From the NCBI GenBank assembly GCA_900110395.1, contig FODP01000009.1:1-64000 (forward strand): a DNA stretch of 64,000 nucleotides. The letters are read 5' to 3'. A model generated the notes under the pieces. The model was not told the origin of the DNA, did not search any database, and was given only the letters and a program-made list of their open reading frames with translations. Both the position numbers and the translations under genes were made by a program. This document shows, piece by piece, positions 9,905 to 18,167 of this stretch; position 1 is the first letter of the stretch, and each line of letters opens with the position of its first letter. This DNA comes from Rhodospirillales bacterium URHD0017. GTDB lineage: Bacteria > Pseudomonadota > Alphaproteobacteria > Reyranellales > Reyranellaceae.

Positions 9905-10791
9905 TGTTCAAGAAGACGCCCACCGCCCGGCTGATGCTGCACATCGCCAACCTGATGGTGATCTTCTTCATCCTGCTCCCGGTGGTCGCGGTGTTCATCG
10001 GCAGCATCCAGTCGGAGAAGGCGCTGCAGGCCGACACCCGCCGCGTGCTGCCGCTGGAAGTCACGCTCGACAACTTCACCGTCATCCTGACCAAGGGCGA
10101 GCAGAAGGGCCGCATCTTCGAGCAGGTCACGTATCTCCCCGACAACATCAAGAACTTCTACGTCGCCTTCGCCAATTCGGCGATCGTGGCGATCTCGGTG
10201 ACGGTGCTGACCTTGCTGTTCGGCGCGCTGTCGGCCTACACGCTGGCCCGCCTGCGCTACCGATGGACGCTGTTCCTGCTGCAGGCCAACATCGTCGCGC
10301 GCTTCGTGCCGGTGATCGTGCTGATGATCCCGCTCTACGTCGTCATGCGGTCCGTCGGGCAGCTCAATTCGCTGAGCGGCGTCATCATCGCCGAAACCGG
10401 CTTCCTGCTGCCCTACGCCATCCTGATCCTGGCGCCCTACTTCGACACCATCCCGGGCGAGCTCGAAGAGGCCGCCCGCATCGACGGCTGCACGCGCTTC
10501 TCCGCGTTCGTGCGCATCGTGCTGCCGCTCGCCACGCCGGCGCTGGCGGCCTGCGGTGTCATCATGTTCATCATCTCCTGGCACGAGCTTCTGATCCCAC
10601 TGATCCTGAACGCCCGCCCCAACTTCATGACCCTGCCGGTGGTGATCGCGAGCCTGGTCGGCGACGTCCATGTCTTCTTCAACCTGATGATGGCGATCTG
10701 CCTGCTGGCGCTGGCACCGACCGTGGTGCTGGTGGCACTCCTCCAGAAGTACATCGTCGAGGGGCTGTCAGCCGGAGCCGTGAAAGGCTGA
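9904..10791 (+). CDS. Sugar-type ABC transporter permease (MalG/UgpE type)
   Basis: 295 residues, six predicted spans, EAA loop EEAARIDGCTRF near residue 190. The ATG overlaps the stop of the MalF-type gene, which implies coupled translation. MalG-type permeases close the channel of CUT1-class sugar importers. The usual next gene, an MsmK/UgpC-type ATPase, is absent; instead a palindromic repeat (10792-10867) follows immediately. The ATPase is therefore probably supplied from elsewhere in the genome. Confidence 0.85.
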   Translation: MFKKTPTARLMLHIANLMVIFFILLPVVAVFIGSIQSEKALQADTRRVLPLEVTLDNFTVILTKGEQKGRIFEQVTYLPDNIKNFYVAFANSAIVAISVTVLTLLFGALSAYTLARLRYRWTLFLLQANIVARFVPVIVLMIPLYVVMRSVGQLNSLSGVIIAETGFLLPYAILILAPYFDTIPGELEEAARIDGCTRFSAFVRIVLPLATPALAACGVIMFIISWHELLIPLILNARPNFMTLPVVIASLVGDVHVFFNLMMAICLLALAPTVVLVALLQKYIVEGLSAGAVKG

Positions 10792-10867
10792 CTCATGCTC
10801 TTCCGGACCGCGCGCGTCCCGCGCGCCTCATGAGCGCGCGGGACGCGCGCGGTCCGGAAGACATGAG
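10792..10867. repeat. REP-like palindromic repeat, copy 2
   Basis: A 76-base near-perfect palindrome. The left arm begins CTCATGCTCTTCCGGACCGC, the centre is CGCGCCTCATGAGCGCG, and the right arm ends GCGGTCCGGAAGACATGAG. It shares outer ends and the CCTCATGAG centre with the copy at 325-407, while the inner arms differ. It lies one base after the permease stop and could fold into a long hairpin that ends or stabilises the transporter mRNA. Confidence 0.7.
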
Positions 10868-10953
10868 CCCGCACTGCGACAGGGCGCCATGGCTAGAAGC
10901 CGTCGGCCTGCCTATGATCCAGCGTCTTTGCTTATGAAAGAGGAAACGCCGTC

Positions 10954-11742
10954 ATGAACTCGTCCAACATGCTGAAAAAGCGCCTCAAAGAGGGCAAGGC
11001 CTGCGTCAATGCATGGCTCGCCATCCCCAGCGGCTTCTCGGCCGAGACCATGGCGCAATGCGGCTGGGACAGCGTCACCGTCGACATGCAGCACGGCGTG
11101 CAGGATTACCATTCGATGGTCGCCTGCTTCCAGGCGATGGACAAGCATCCGGTGACGCCGCTGGTGCGCGTGCCGTGGAACGAGCCCGGCATCATCGGCA
11201 AGGTGTTGGACGGCGGCGCCTGGGGCGTGATCTGCCCGATGGTCAACAACGCCGCCGAAGCCAAGGCGCTGGTCTCCTATGCGCTCTATCCGCCCAAGGG
11301 CAAGCGCAGCAACGGCCCGATCCGCGCCGGCGCCTACGGTTCAGCCACCCCCTACCAGGCGACCGCCAATGACGAGGTGCTGATCATCCCCATGATCGAG
11401 ACCCAGGAGGCGATCGACAACATCGATGCCATCCTCGACGTGCCGGGCATCAGCGGCATCTATATCGGCCCCTCCGACCTCGGCCTGTCGCTCGGCCTGG
11501 TGCCCAAGCTCGACCGGGACGAGCCGCAGGTCCTGGCGATCTACGACAAGCTCGTCGCCGCGGTGAAGAAGCGCGGCCAGTTCGCCGGCATCCATAACGC
11601 CACGGCGAGCTATGCCGCCAAGATCATCGGCAAGGGCTTCCAGTTCGTGACCATCGCCAACGATTCCGGCCTGATGGCCATGGCCGCCCGCGCCGCCGTC
11701 GCCCAGACCCGCAAGGAAGCCGGCGCCATCGCCGACAAATAA
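10954..11742 (+). CDS. HpcH/HpaI aldolase family protein
   Basis: 262 residues, the normal size of class II pyruvate-type aldolases (HpaI, YfaU/RhmA, GarL). Visible motifs are VTVDMQHGVQDY with the active-site-type His, LVRVPWNEP with the substrate-binding Arg, MVNNAAEA, IPMIETQEAIDN with the metal-ligand Glu, and GPSDLGLSLG with the metal-ligand Asp. Such enzymes cleave 2-keto-3-deoxy acids to pyruvate plus an aldehyde. A purine-rich ribosome binding site precedes the ATG. It lies between a sugar-type importer and an amidohydrolase gene four bases downstream, suggesting catabolism of the imported compound. The exact substrate is unknown. Confidence 0.85.
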   Translation: MNSSNMLKKRLKEGKACVNAWLAIPSGFSAETMAQCGWDSVTVDMQHGVQDYHSMVACFQAMDKHPVTPLVRVPWNEPGIIGKVLDGGAWGVICPMVNNAAEAKALVSYALYPPKGKRSNGPIRAGAYGSATPYQATANDEVLIIPMIETQEAIDNIDAILDVPGISGIYIGPSDLGLSLGLVPKLDRDEPQVLAIYDKLVAAVKKRGQFAGIHNATASYAAKIIGKGFQFVTIANDSGLMAMAARAAVAQTRKEAGAIADK

Positions 11743-11746
11743 AGGC

Positions 11747-12919
11747 GTGCGGTTCGCGAACGCCACGCTGCCCGACGGCAGCAAGCACGACATCGAGGTT
11801 TCAGGAGGGCGGATCGCCGCCCTCCTCCCGGCCTCGGATGCGGGCGACCTCGATCTCGAAGGCGCGCTCGTCCTGCCGCCGCTGGTCGACGGCCATATCC
11901 ATCTCGACAAGACGCTGCTCGGCCTGCCCTGGGTCGCCAACCAGGCGACGGGCAATCGCGTCGCCGACCGTATCGAGGCCGAGCGCAAGGTACGCGCGGC
12001 GCGAACGGTTCCTGAATCGGAGACCGGCGCCAATCTGGTGCGCCAGGTCGTGGCCACCGGCACACTGCACATGCGCAGCCACGTCGATATCGATAACCAG
12101 CTCGGCCTGAAAAACCTCCACGAGATCCTGAAAGTCCGCGAGCGTTTCCGCGATCTCGTCACCATCCAGATCGTCGCCTTCCCGCAAAGCGGCATCGTGC
12201 GCTCGCCGGGCACGGCTGCGCTGCTCGACGCCGCCATCGCCGAGGGCGCCGACCTTTTAGGCGGCCTCGATCCCGTCGGCATCGACGGCGATCTCGACGG
12301 CCACCTCGACGCGATCTTCGCCATCGCCCAGCGGCGCGGCGTGGGCATCGACATCCACCTGCACGACGGTGGCGAAGCAGGCGTCGCCCAGATCCGCGCC
12401 ATCGCCGAACGCACGCGCGCGGCCGGTCTCAAGGGCAAGGTCGCCGTCAGTCACGCCTTCGCGCTGGGTTCAGTGCCGGTCGAGCTGGCCACACGCACAG
12501 CTGGCCTTTTGGCCGAAACCGGCATCGCCATCATGAGCCATGGCCCGGGCGGCGCCGCCATCCCTCCCATAAAGCTGTTGCGCGAGCATGGCGTCCGGGT
12601 GTTCGGCGGCTCCGACAACATCCGCGATGCCTGGTCGCCCTTCGGCAACGGCGACATGCTGGAACGCGCCATGATGATCGGCTATCGCGCCAACTTCCGG
12701 CACGACGAGGAATTGGCGCTGGCCTTCGACATGGTCACGAAGACGGCCGCGGACGTGCTGGGCATCGAAGACTACGGCCTCGCGGTGGGCGGCCCGGCCG
12801 ACTTCGTGGTGGTCGAGGCCGGCTCGCTCGCCGAGGCGGTGGCGACCCGGCCGCGGCGCAAGCTTGTCGTCAAAGCCGGTCGCATTGTCTCGAAGGATGG
12901 CGTACTGGTCTTGCCCTGA
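11747..12919 (+). CDS. Cytosine deaminase-like metal-dependent amidohydrolase
   Basis: 390 residues from a GTG four bases after the aldolase stop. The amidohydrolase metal signature HIHLDK is at residues 50-55. Further ligands are suggested by DIHLHDGGE (His), SHAFALG (His) and GSDNIRDAW (Asp), the pattern of the CodA / isopropylammelide amidohydrolase branch. A C-terminal composite beta domain ends with KAGRIVSKDG. The reaction is hydrolytic deamination or C-N cleavage in the cytoplasm, substrate unknown. The gene order importer-aldolase-amidohydrolase suggests a nitrogen-containing substrate, an inference only. Confidence 0.8.
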   Translation: MRFANATLPDGSKHDIEVSGGRIAALLPASDAGDLDLEGALVLPPLVDGHIHLDKTLLGLPWVANQATGNRVADRIEAERKVRAARTVPESETGANLVRQVVATGTLHMRSHVDIDNQLGLKNLHEILKVRERFRDLVTIQIVAFPQSGIVRSPGTAALLDAAIAEGADLLGGLDPVGIDGDLDGHLDAIFAIAQRRGVGIDIHLHDGGEAGVAQIRAIAERTRAAGLKGKVAVSHAFALGSVPVELATRTAGLLAETGIAIMSHGPGGAAIPPIKLLREHGVRVFGGSDNIRDAWSPFGNGDMLERAMMIGYRANFRHDEELALAFDMVTKTAADVLGIEDYGLAVGGPADFVVVEAGSLAEAVATRPRRKLVVKAGRIVSKDGVLVLP

Positions 12920-12945
12920 CTTGGGGGGTCGTCGAGGGACCTGTC

Positions 12946-14055
12946 TTGCCGCTGCTTCGCTGGTTCATCTCGTCGGGCACCTTCGGCGTACCGCAGGCGG
13001 CGGGGCCTGTCGCATTCTCGCTGGTCGCCCTCAGCCTTACGGGCGACACCAGCGGCGGCGCTGCCATGATGCTCGCAATGACACTTGCCCAGGTGGTCGG
13101 CGCCATCCCGATTGCCCGGCTGGGCAAGAGCCTGCCCTTGGCGTTGGCCCTGAAGTTGTTGGTGGCCATTCGCTCGGTGGCCCTGTTTTCAATTGCCATA
13201 TGCGCGGCAAACGAAGCCACGTTCACGTGGCTCATCGTGCTTGCCGCGGCTGCGGGCTTGGTCAACGGCGCTGCCTTTGGCTATCTGCGCGCCGTGCTCA
13301 ACCACCTGGCGCCTACGGCGCGGTTGCCACGCGCCCTCGGCATCGCGGCTACGCTCAACGAGGCGACCTTTGTGCTGGCTCCCGTAATGGCTTCGGGGCT
13401 GGGTTCTGTCTCGCCGGTCATTGCCGTCTTTGTCCTCGCGGCTGTCGGCGCTGTTCCGGCATTGTTGGTCCCGAGCACGGGCTCGGCCCACATCGACGGC
13501 GTGCACGGTGCCAAGGGATCGGTTCTCAGCCCCTCCATCTTGCTATGGCTTATCTGTGCTGCAGCGGGAGGCGCTGCCGTCGCGGCCATCGAGATCGGAG
13601 CCGTCGCCCTGGCTTTGAACTTCGGCTACGAACCAACCCTGGCAATCGTGTTCACGGTTCCCTTGTGTTCGGCTGCGGTCGCAGGCGGCATATGGGTCAG
13701 CATGCGCAACCGCATGGCAACGCGGAAGGTCGTGCTGGCCCAACTTCTTTTCATGACGCTGGGATCCGCTCTCGTCGCATTCAATATGTCGGTCACAACA
13801 ACAATTGTTGGAACCGTCCTCATCGGCTCGGTTATGGCCCCCTTGTCGACATATTATTCGCTAACCCTTGACGCGCTTGCACCGTCACAGCGACGACCTG
13901 AGGTGTTTGCCCTGCTGCGCACCGCAAACGCGATGGGCGTCATCTTCGCAAGTGCAGTACTGACCGTGGTTTCCCTGTCCATGGCGTTGATCGTCGTCAC
14001 CTGCCTGATGGTCATCGCCACCTTTGCAGTCGCCATCGCGTCCGCGAGGCGATAA
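12946..14055 (+). CDS. MFS-like transporter
   Basis: 369 residues from a TTG start at 12946 preceded by a GAGGGA element; no better start is near. About 11-12 hydrophobic helices with small basic loops are visible, and the overall length suits a compact major facilitator. The A-motif between helices 2 and 3 is weak (IPIARLGKS). Codon use is less GC-biased than in neighbours, with more T- and A-ending codons and a stretch TCGACATATTATTCGC near 13850, so recent acquisition is possible. Substrate unknown. Confidence 0.65.
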   Translation: MPLLRWFISSGTFGVPQAAGPVAFSLVALSLTGDTSGGAAMMLAMTLAQVVGAIPIARLGKSLPLALALKLLVAIRSVALFSIAICAANEATFTWLIVLAAAAGLVNGAAFGYLRAVLNHLAPTARLPRALGIAATLNEATFVLAPVMASGLGSVSPVIAVFVLAAVGAVPALLVPSTGSAHIDGVHGAKGSVLSPSILLWLICAAAGGAAVAAIEIGAVALALNFGYEPTLAIVFTVPLCSAAVAGGIWVSMRNRMATRKVVLAQLLFMTLGSALVAFNMSVTTTIVGTVLIGSVMAPLSTYYSLTLDALAPSQRRPEVFALLRTANAMGVIFASAVLTVVSLSMALIVVTCLMVIATFAVAIASARR

Positions 14056-14099
14056 ATCGTCAAACTGCACACCCCCGATGATGGGGTTGGAGATCGACG

Positions 14100-15638
14100 A
14101 TGGCGACGCGTCAGGCCGTGCTCGGGATGGAGCGGGCCTCCTTCTTCTACGGCTCGGCCGCCGTGTTCCGCGGCATCACCTTCCTGCTCGACGGTGCGCG
14201 CACCGCCCTGGTCGGCGAGAACGGTACCGGCAAGTCGACCCTGCTGAAGTGCCTCAGCGGCGAACTCGAGCTGAATGGCGGCAAGGTGATCCGCTCGCGT
14301 GGCCTCAGGACCGGCAGCTTGCCGCAGGACGTGCCGGCGGGCCTCAGCGAGCTTGCCGTGCGCGACGTCCTGCAGCGCTCGCTGGCCAAGGTCGGCCTGG
14401 GCGACGACTGGTGGCGCATCGACGTGCTGCTGGACGAGATCGGCGTCGAACCCGAAGTCCTCGACAAGCCGTTCGGCACCCTGTCGGGCGGCTGGCAGCG
14501 CCTGTTGCTGATCGCAGCAGCGGCGCGGCTGGAGGAGCCGGACATCCTGATCCTCGACGAGCCGACCAACCATCTCGACCTCGCCAATATCAGCACCCTG
14601 GAACGCTGGCTCACGGTCGACTTCCCGGTGCCCATGCTGATCGTGAGCCACGACCGCGAGTTCCTCAATCGCGTGACCGAGCGCACGCTCTTCCTGCGCA
14701 GCGACGGCATGCACGCCTTCAAGACAAGCTTCAGCCAGGCGCGCGAGGAGCTGCTGCGCCGTGATGCGACGGCGGCGGTACGCGCCCAGCTCGAGGACAA
14801 GGAGATCCGCCGGCTCGAGCAGGCAGCGGCGCGCTACAAGGTGTGGGCGGTCAAGAACCCCGACCTCAACAAGCGCAAGGCCGCCCTCGAGACCCGCATC
14901 GCCCGCATCGAGAAAGATCGCACCCAGACCTACGTTGCCCGTGAGCGGCGGCTCGAGCTCGCCGACGGCGACATCGACGCCAAGGTGGCACTGCGCATCG
15001 CCGGCCTCGACGTCCTGGCACCGGGCAGCGCGCGCAAGCTGATCGCCATCGATCGCCTCGCCATCGCCGCCGGCGATCGCATCGCGCTTCTGGGCGTCAA
15101 CGGCGCCGGCAAGTCGACGCTGTTGTCGGCGCTGGCCGAGGCATTCGATCCCGAGCTGGAGCACTACGACAGCCTGTCGCCGGTGCGCTTCAATCCGGCC
15201 TGCCGGCTGGTCTACTTCGACCAGACCATGCGCGACCTGCCGGTCGACAGCTCGATCCTCGACTATGTGCTGGAGGCACCCGGCATCACCGAGCGGGATG
15301 CGATCCGGCAACTTGCCGGTGCGGGCTTCCCCTTTGCCAAGACACCGGAACCGATCGGCATCCTGAGCCACGGCGAGCGCGCGCGGCTGGTGTTCCTCAA
15401 GATGAAGCTCCTGCGGCCCAACATGTACCTGCTGGATGAGCCGACCAACCATCTCGACATCGAGGGCCAGGAAGCGCTCGAGGCCGAGCTCGAGCAGAGC
15501 GACGTGTCGTGCCTCTTCGTCAGCCACGACCGCTACTTCACCCGCACCGTCGCCAACCGCTTCGTGGAAATCCGCAAGGGCCGACTGGTCGAAATCGACG
15601 ATGCCGAGAGCTTCTTCGAGCAGAGCGAGGTAGGCTAG
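14100..15638 (+). CDS. ABC-F family ATPase (tandem ATP-binding, no membrane domain)
   Basis: 512 residues with two ABC cassettes and no transmembrane segment, which defines the ABC-F class of ribosome-associated factors (EttA, Uup, YbiT and resistance factors). Domain 1: Walker A GENGTGKST (about 41-49), signature TLSGGWQRLL, Walker B ILILDEPTNHLD. Domain 2: Walker A GVNGAGKST, signature LSHGERARL (degenerate), Walker B YLLDEPTNHLD. Both DEPTNHLD motifs carry the class-typical Glu. A charged linker rich in Lys/Arg joins the domains. At 512 residues it is on the short side (most are 530-640), and no C-terminal coiled-coil extension is seen. Confidence 0.85.
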   Translation: MATRQAVLGMERASFFYGSAAVFRGITFLLDGARTALVGENGTGKSTLLKCLSGELELNGGKVIRSRGLRTGSLPQDVPAGLSELAVRDVLQRSLAKVGLGDDWWRIDVLLDEIGVEPEVLDKPFGTLSGGWQRLLLIAAAARLEEPDILILDEPTNHLDLANISTLERWLTVDFPVPMLIVSHDREFLNRVTERTLFLRSDGMHAFKTSFSQAREELLRRDATAAVRAQLEDKEIRRLEQAAARYKVWAVKNPDLNKRKAALETRIARIEKDRTQTYVARERRLELADGDIDAKVALRIAGLDVLAPGSARKLIAIDRLAIAAGDRIALLGVNGAGKSTLLSALAEAFDPELEHYDSLSPVRFNPACRLVYFDQTMRDLPVDSSILDYVLEAPGITERDAIRQLAGAGFPFAKTPEPIGILSHGERARLVFLKMKLLRPNMYLLDEPTNHLDIEGQEALEAELEQSDVSCLFVSHDRYFTRTVANRFVEIRKGRLVEIDDAESFFEQSEVG

Positions 15639-15651
15639 CCTGGTAGCCCCG

Positions 15652-15684
15652 CTGTCATCCCGAGCGCAGCGAGGGACCTTTCTT
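15652..15684. repeat. Dispersed GGGATGACA/TGTCATCCC-type intergenic repeat
   Basis: Contains TGTCATCCCGAGCGCAGCGA and GGGACCTTTC. The same words, forward or inverted, recur at 23564-23632, 30774-30800 and near 45722-45787. Such short half-palindromes between genes are common in alphaproteobacteria. Here it fills the gap between the ABC-F gene and the first LLM gene. Confidence 0.5.
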
Positions 15685-15700
15685 GTCGGAACGAGGCGTC

Positions 15701-16687
15701 ATGGACCTGCCCCTGGACGACCACCTCAGCATCGGCGTGCAGACCATGCATCGGCGCACCGAGCCCGCCGAGGGCCCGTGGCTGCCCACCATCGATGAGC
15801 TGGCGGACCTGGTCGGCCTGGTCGACCGCTGCGGCTACGATTCGATGTGGGTCGGCGATCACGTGGCCTTCACCATCGCGATCTTCGACCCGCTGCTGCA
15901 GCTTGCGCAGGCCGCCGTGCTGAGCCGGCGTCTGCTGTTCGGCACCGACGTCTTCCTGTTGCCGCTGCGCCATCCGACGCCGATCGCCAAGCAGGTCTCC
16001 ACGCTCGACCATCTGACCGAAGGACGCTTCATCTTCGGCGTCGGCGTGGGTGGCGAGTTCGCCAAGGAGTACGAGGCCTGCGGCGTGCCGATCAACGAGC
16101 GCGGTGCCCGGCTGAGCGAAAGCCTCACGGTCATGCGCAAGCTGTGGACCGGCGAGTCGGTCTCCCATGCCGGCAAGTTCTTCACTTTCGAGGGCATCAG
16201 GATGCAGCCGCCGCCGCGGCAACCCGGCGGGCCGCCGATCTGGTGCGGCGGCCGCGCCGATCCGGCGCTGCGGCGCATCGGACGCATGACCGACGGCTGG
16301 ATGTCCTATGTCGTGACACCCGACATGTACCGCCAGGGCCTGGAAAAGATCGCCACCGCGGCCAGCGAGGCGGGTCGCACGTTCGACCGCGGTTTCGGCA
16401 CCGCCCACCTGCTCTTCACGCGCATCGACGACACCTACGAGAAGGCCCTCGATGCGGCGACGGAGTCGCTCAGCCAGCGCTACGCCATGGATTTCCGCAA
16501 GGCCGCCCAACGCTACGCCGCGCTGGGGACGCCGCAGGACGTGGTCGAGACGATCTTCAAGTTCCAACAGGCCGGCGTGCGCCACCTCATTCTCGACTTC
16601 GTCGGTCCCTACGAGGAGCGCGACCAGCAGATCGAGCGCTTCGCAGCCGAGGCGATGCCGCTCCTCGCAAGCTTGCGTCGGGGATGA
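15701..16687 (+). CDS. LLM class flavin-dependent oxidoreductase (1)
   Basis: 328 residues from the ATG at 15701. An in-frame TTG 18 bases earlier lies inside the upstream repeat and is less likely. Luciferase-like TIM-barrel features are seen: an early Y-D-S-M-W-V-G-D motif, a GTDVFLLPLRHP strand, then LTEGRFIFGVGVGG, the usual flavin (FMN or F420) phosphate-binding region. A GGRADPALRRIGRMTDGW block follows. It probably acts as a cytosolic reduced-flavin monooxygenase or F420-type reductase, substrate unknown. Its stop overlaps the next LLM gene (ATGA), so the pair is translated together. Confidence 0.85.
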   Translation: MDLPLDDHLSIGVQTMHRRTEPAEGPWLPTIDELADLVGLVDRCGYDSMWVGDHVAFTIAIFDPLLQLAQAAVLSRRLLFGTDVFLLPLRHPTPIAKQVSTLDHLTEGRFIFGVGVGGEFAKEYEACGVPINERGARLSESLTVMRKLWTGESVSHAGKFFTFEGIRMQPPPRQPGGPPIWCGGRADPALRRIGRMTDGWMSYVVTPDMYRQGLEKIATAASEAGRTFDRGFGTAHLLFTRIDDTYEKALDAATESLSQRYAMDFRKAAQRYAALGTPQDVVETIFKFQQAGVRHLILDFVGPYEERDQQIERFAAEAMPLLASLRRG

Positions 16688-17736
16688 CCATGCGACTCGG
16701 GATGCTTCTGCGCTATCATGGCCACGACCTCGCGCTCGCCGAGGTACTGGAGGCCGAGCGGCTGGGCTACGATTCGGTGTGGAGCGGCGAGGCCTACGGC
16801 ACCGATGCCGTTACACCGACGGCCTGGATCCTTGCCCGCACGACCCGCATCAGGGCTGGCACCGGCATCATGCAGATGCAGGCGCGCACGCCCGCCTGCA
16901 CGGCGATGACGGCGCTCACCCTGCAGGCGCTGTCGAACAACCGCTTCCTGCTGGGCATCGGCGCCTCGGGTCCGCAGGTCGTCGAAGGCTGGCACGGCGT
17001 GCCGTTCGGCAAGCCGATGGCGCGCACCCGCGAATACATAGAAATCCTGCGCAAGATCCTGAAACGCGAGGCGGCTCTGCAGCACCAGGGCGAGCTCTAC
17101 CAGATCCCCTACACGGGTCCCGGGGCGACGGGCCTGGGCAAGCCGCTTAAAAGTATCCTGCACGGCGATCCCGACATGCCGATCTATGCCGCATCGATCA
17201 CGCCGATCGGGCTCAAGGTGGCGGGCGAAGTGGCCGATGGCGTGCTGCCGATCTTCCTGTCGCCGGAGAAGACCAAGATGGTGACCGACCCGCTGCGCGC
17301 CGGAATCGCCCAGGGAACCGCCAAGGGACGTCCCGGCCGCAGCCTCGCCGACTTCGATGTCGCTCCTTATGTCCGCATCGCCATGGGTCCCGACCTGCAG
17401 GCCTGCCGCGACGCGCTGAAGCCGGAACTCGCGCTCTACATCGGCGGCATGGGCGCGCGGTCGAAGAACTTCTACAACGACGTCACCAAGCAGCTGGGCT
17501 ACGAGGAAGCCGCCGTGAAGATCCAGGATGCCTTCCTGGGCGGCCGGCGCGCCGAGGCGATCGCCGCCGTGCCGGATGCCTTCGTCGACGAGGTCTCGCT
17601 GGTCGGCAGCCCCGAGCGCATAAAAGACCGCCTGCAGGCGTGGAAGGAAGCGGGCAGGACGCACGAGGTCGGCTCGATGCTGCTGAGCGGCGCCACCGTC
17701 GACTCGCTGCGCGTCGTCGCCGAAGCCGTTCTCTGA
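16684..17736 (+). CDS. LLM class flavin/F420-dependent oxidoreductase (2)
   Basis: 350 residues from the ATG overlapping the previous stop; a second ATG two codons on (16690) is equally possible. It has the same fold as its neighbour but is clearly diverged: YDSVWSGEAYG near the N-terminus, RIRAGTGIMQMQARTP, then NRFLLGIGASGPQ, and SITPIGLKVAGEVADG. This pattern matches the branch usually called LLM class F420-dependent, although the cofactor cannot be proven from sequence. The tandem arrangement may mean a heteromeric enzyme or successive reactions. Confidence 0.82.
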   Translation: MTMRLGMLLRYHGHDLALAEVLEAERLGYDSVWSGEAYGTDAVTPTAWILARTTRIRAGTGIMQMQARTPACTAMTALTLQALSNNRFLLGIGASGPQVVEGWHGVPFGKPMARTREYIEILRKILKREAALQHQGELYQIPYTGPGATGLGKPLKSILHGDPDMPIYAASITPIGLKVAGEVADGVLPIFLSPEKTKMVTDPLRAGIAQGTAKGRPGRSLADFDVAPYVRIAMGPDLQACRDALKPELALYIGGMGARSKNFYNDVTKQLGYEEAAVKIQDAFLGGRRAEAIAAVPDAFVDEVSLVGSPERIKDRLQAWKEAGRTHEVGSMLLSGATVDSLRVVAEAVL

Positions 17737-17744
17737 CTCCTGTT

Positions 17745-17886
17745 CCTCTCCCCCGCCAGGGGAAGAGGAGCTTGAGCAGCAAAGCCGCGCCAAACGCCCG
17801 TTGGCTGCGCTGGTTGCGTGGCCCTGATGTCGCAATCCCATCTTTGCCACACCCCGCGGCAGCCACCCCATCGCGCAACGGGCGTT
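17745..17886. repeat. Palindromic repeat and distant inverted repeat in the 17.74-17.91 kb gap
   Basis: A CCTCTCCCCC...GGGGAAGAGG hairpin at 17745-17768 belongs to the same dispersed family as 5106-5129. It is followed by an 11-base inverted pair, AACGCCCGTTG at 17793-17803 and CAACGGGCGTT at 17876-17886, with a 72-base loop. No gene is visible in the gap. The role is unknown; the hairpin may end the LLM transcript. Confidence 0.45.
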
Positions 17887-17914
17887 GGATACCGGCACAG
17901 CAAAGGAGGATCAC

Positions 17915-18121
17915 ATGCCGTTGTTCTTTCTTATCGCTATCGGCGCCGGCGCGCTCACTCTCGGGGCGACGGCGATCGACCCGGCCGCTGACGTGCGCCA
18001 TCAGAATACCGCCCAGGTCCAGGCGACCGGCTATCAGGCCACGTCTTATGGCTCCTACGAGGATTGCGTGAGGGCCATGCAGCAGCAGTATCTGCCGGCC
18101 TCGAACTGCCAGCCGCGATAG
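17915..18121 (+). CDS. Small exported or membrane-anchored hypothetical protein
   Basis: 68 residues from the ATG at 17915, chosen for its GGAGG ribosome binding site six bases upstream; an in-frame ATG ten codons earlier has none. The N-terminus is one hydrophobic segment (PLFFLIAIGAGALTLGA) acting as signal peptide or anchor. After it comes a short Gln/Tyr-rich tail with two Cys residues, one in EDCVRAMQQQY and one in SNCQP, which could form a disulfide in the periplasm. No family recognised. It ends 12 bases before a strong bidirectional hairpin. Confidence 0.6.
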   Translation: MPLFFLIAIGAGALTLGATAIDPAADVRHQNTAQVQATGYQATSYGSYEDCVRAMQQQYLPASNCQPR

Positions 18122-18133
18122 ATCTTCTGCCTT

Positions 18134-18166
18134 GAGCGGGAACCCTGATCCGCAGGGTTCCCGCTC
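18134..18166. terminator. Bidirectional stem-loop terminator
   Basis: A perfect 14-base stem, GAGCGGGAACCCTG and CAGGGTTCCCGCTC, with a five-base loop. It sits exactly between two convergent genes (17915-18121 plus, 18168-18944 minus). There is no long T-run on either side, but position and stem length support a shared terminator. Confidence 0.65.
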
Positions 18167-18167
18167 A

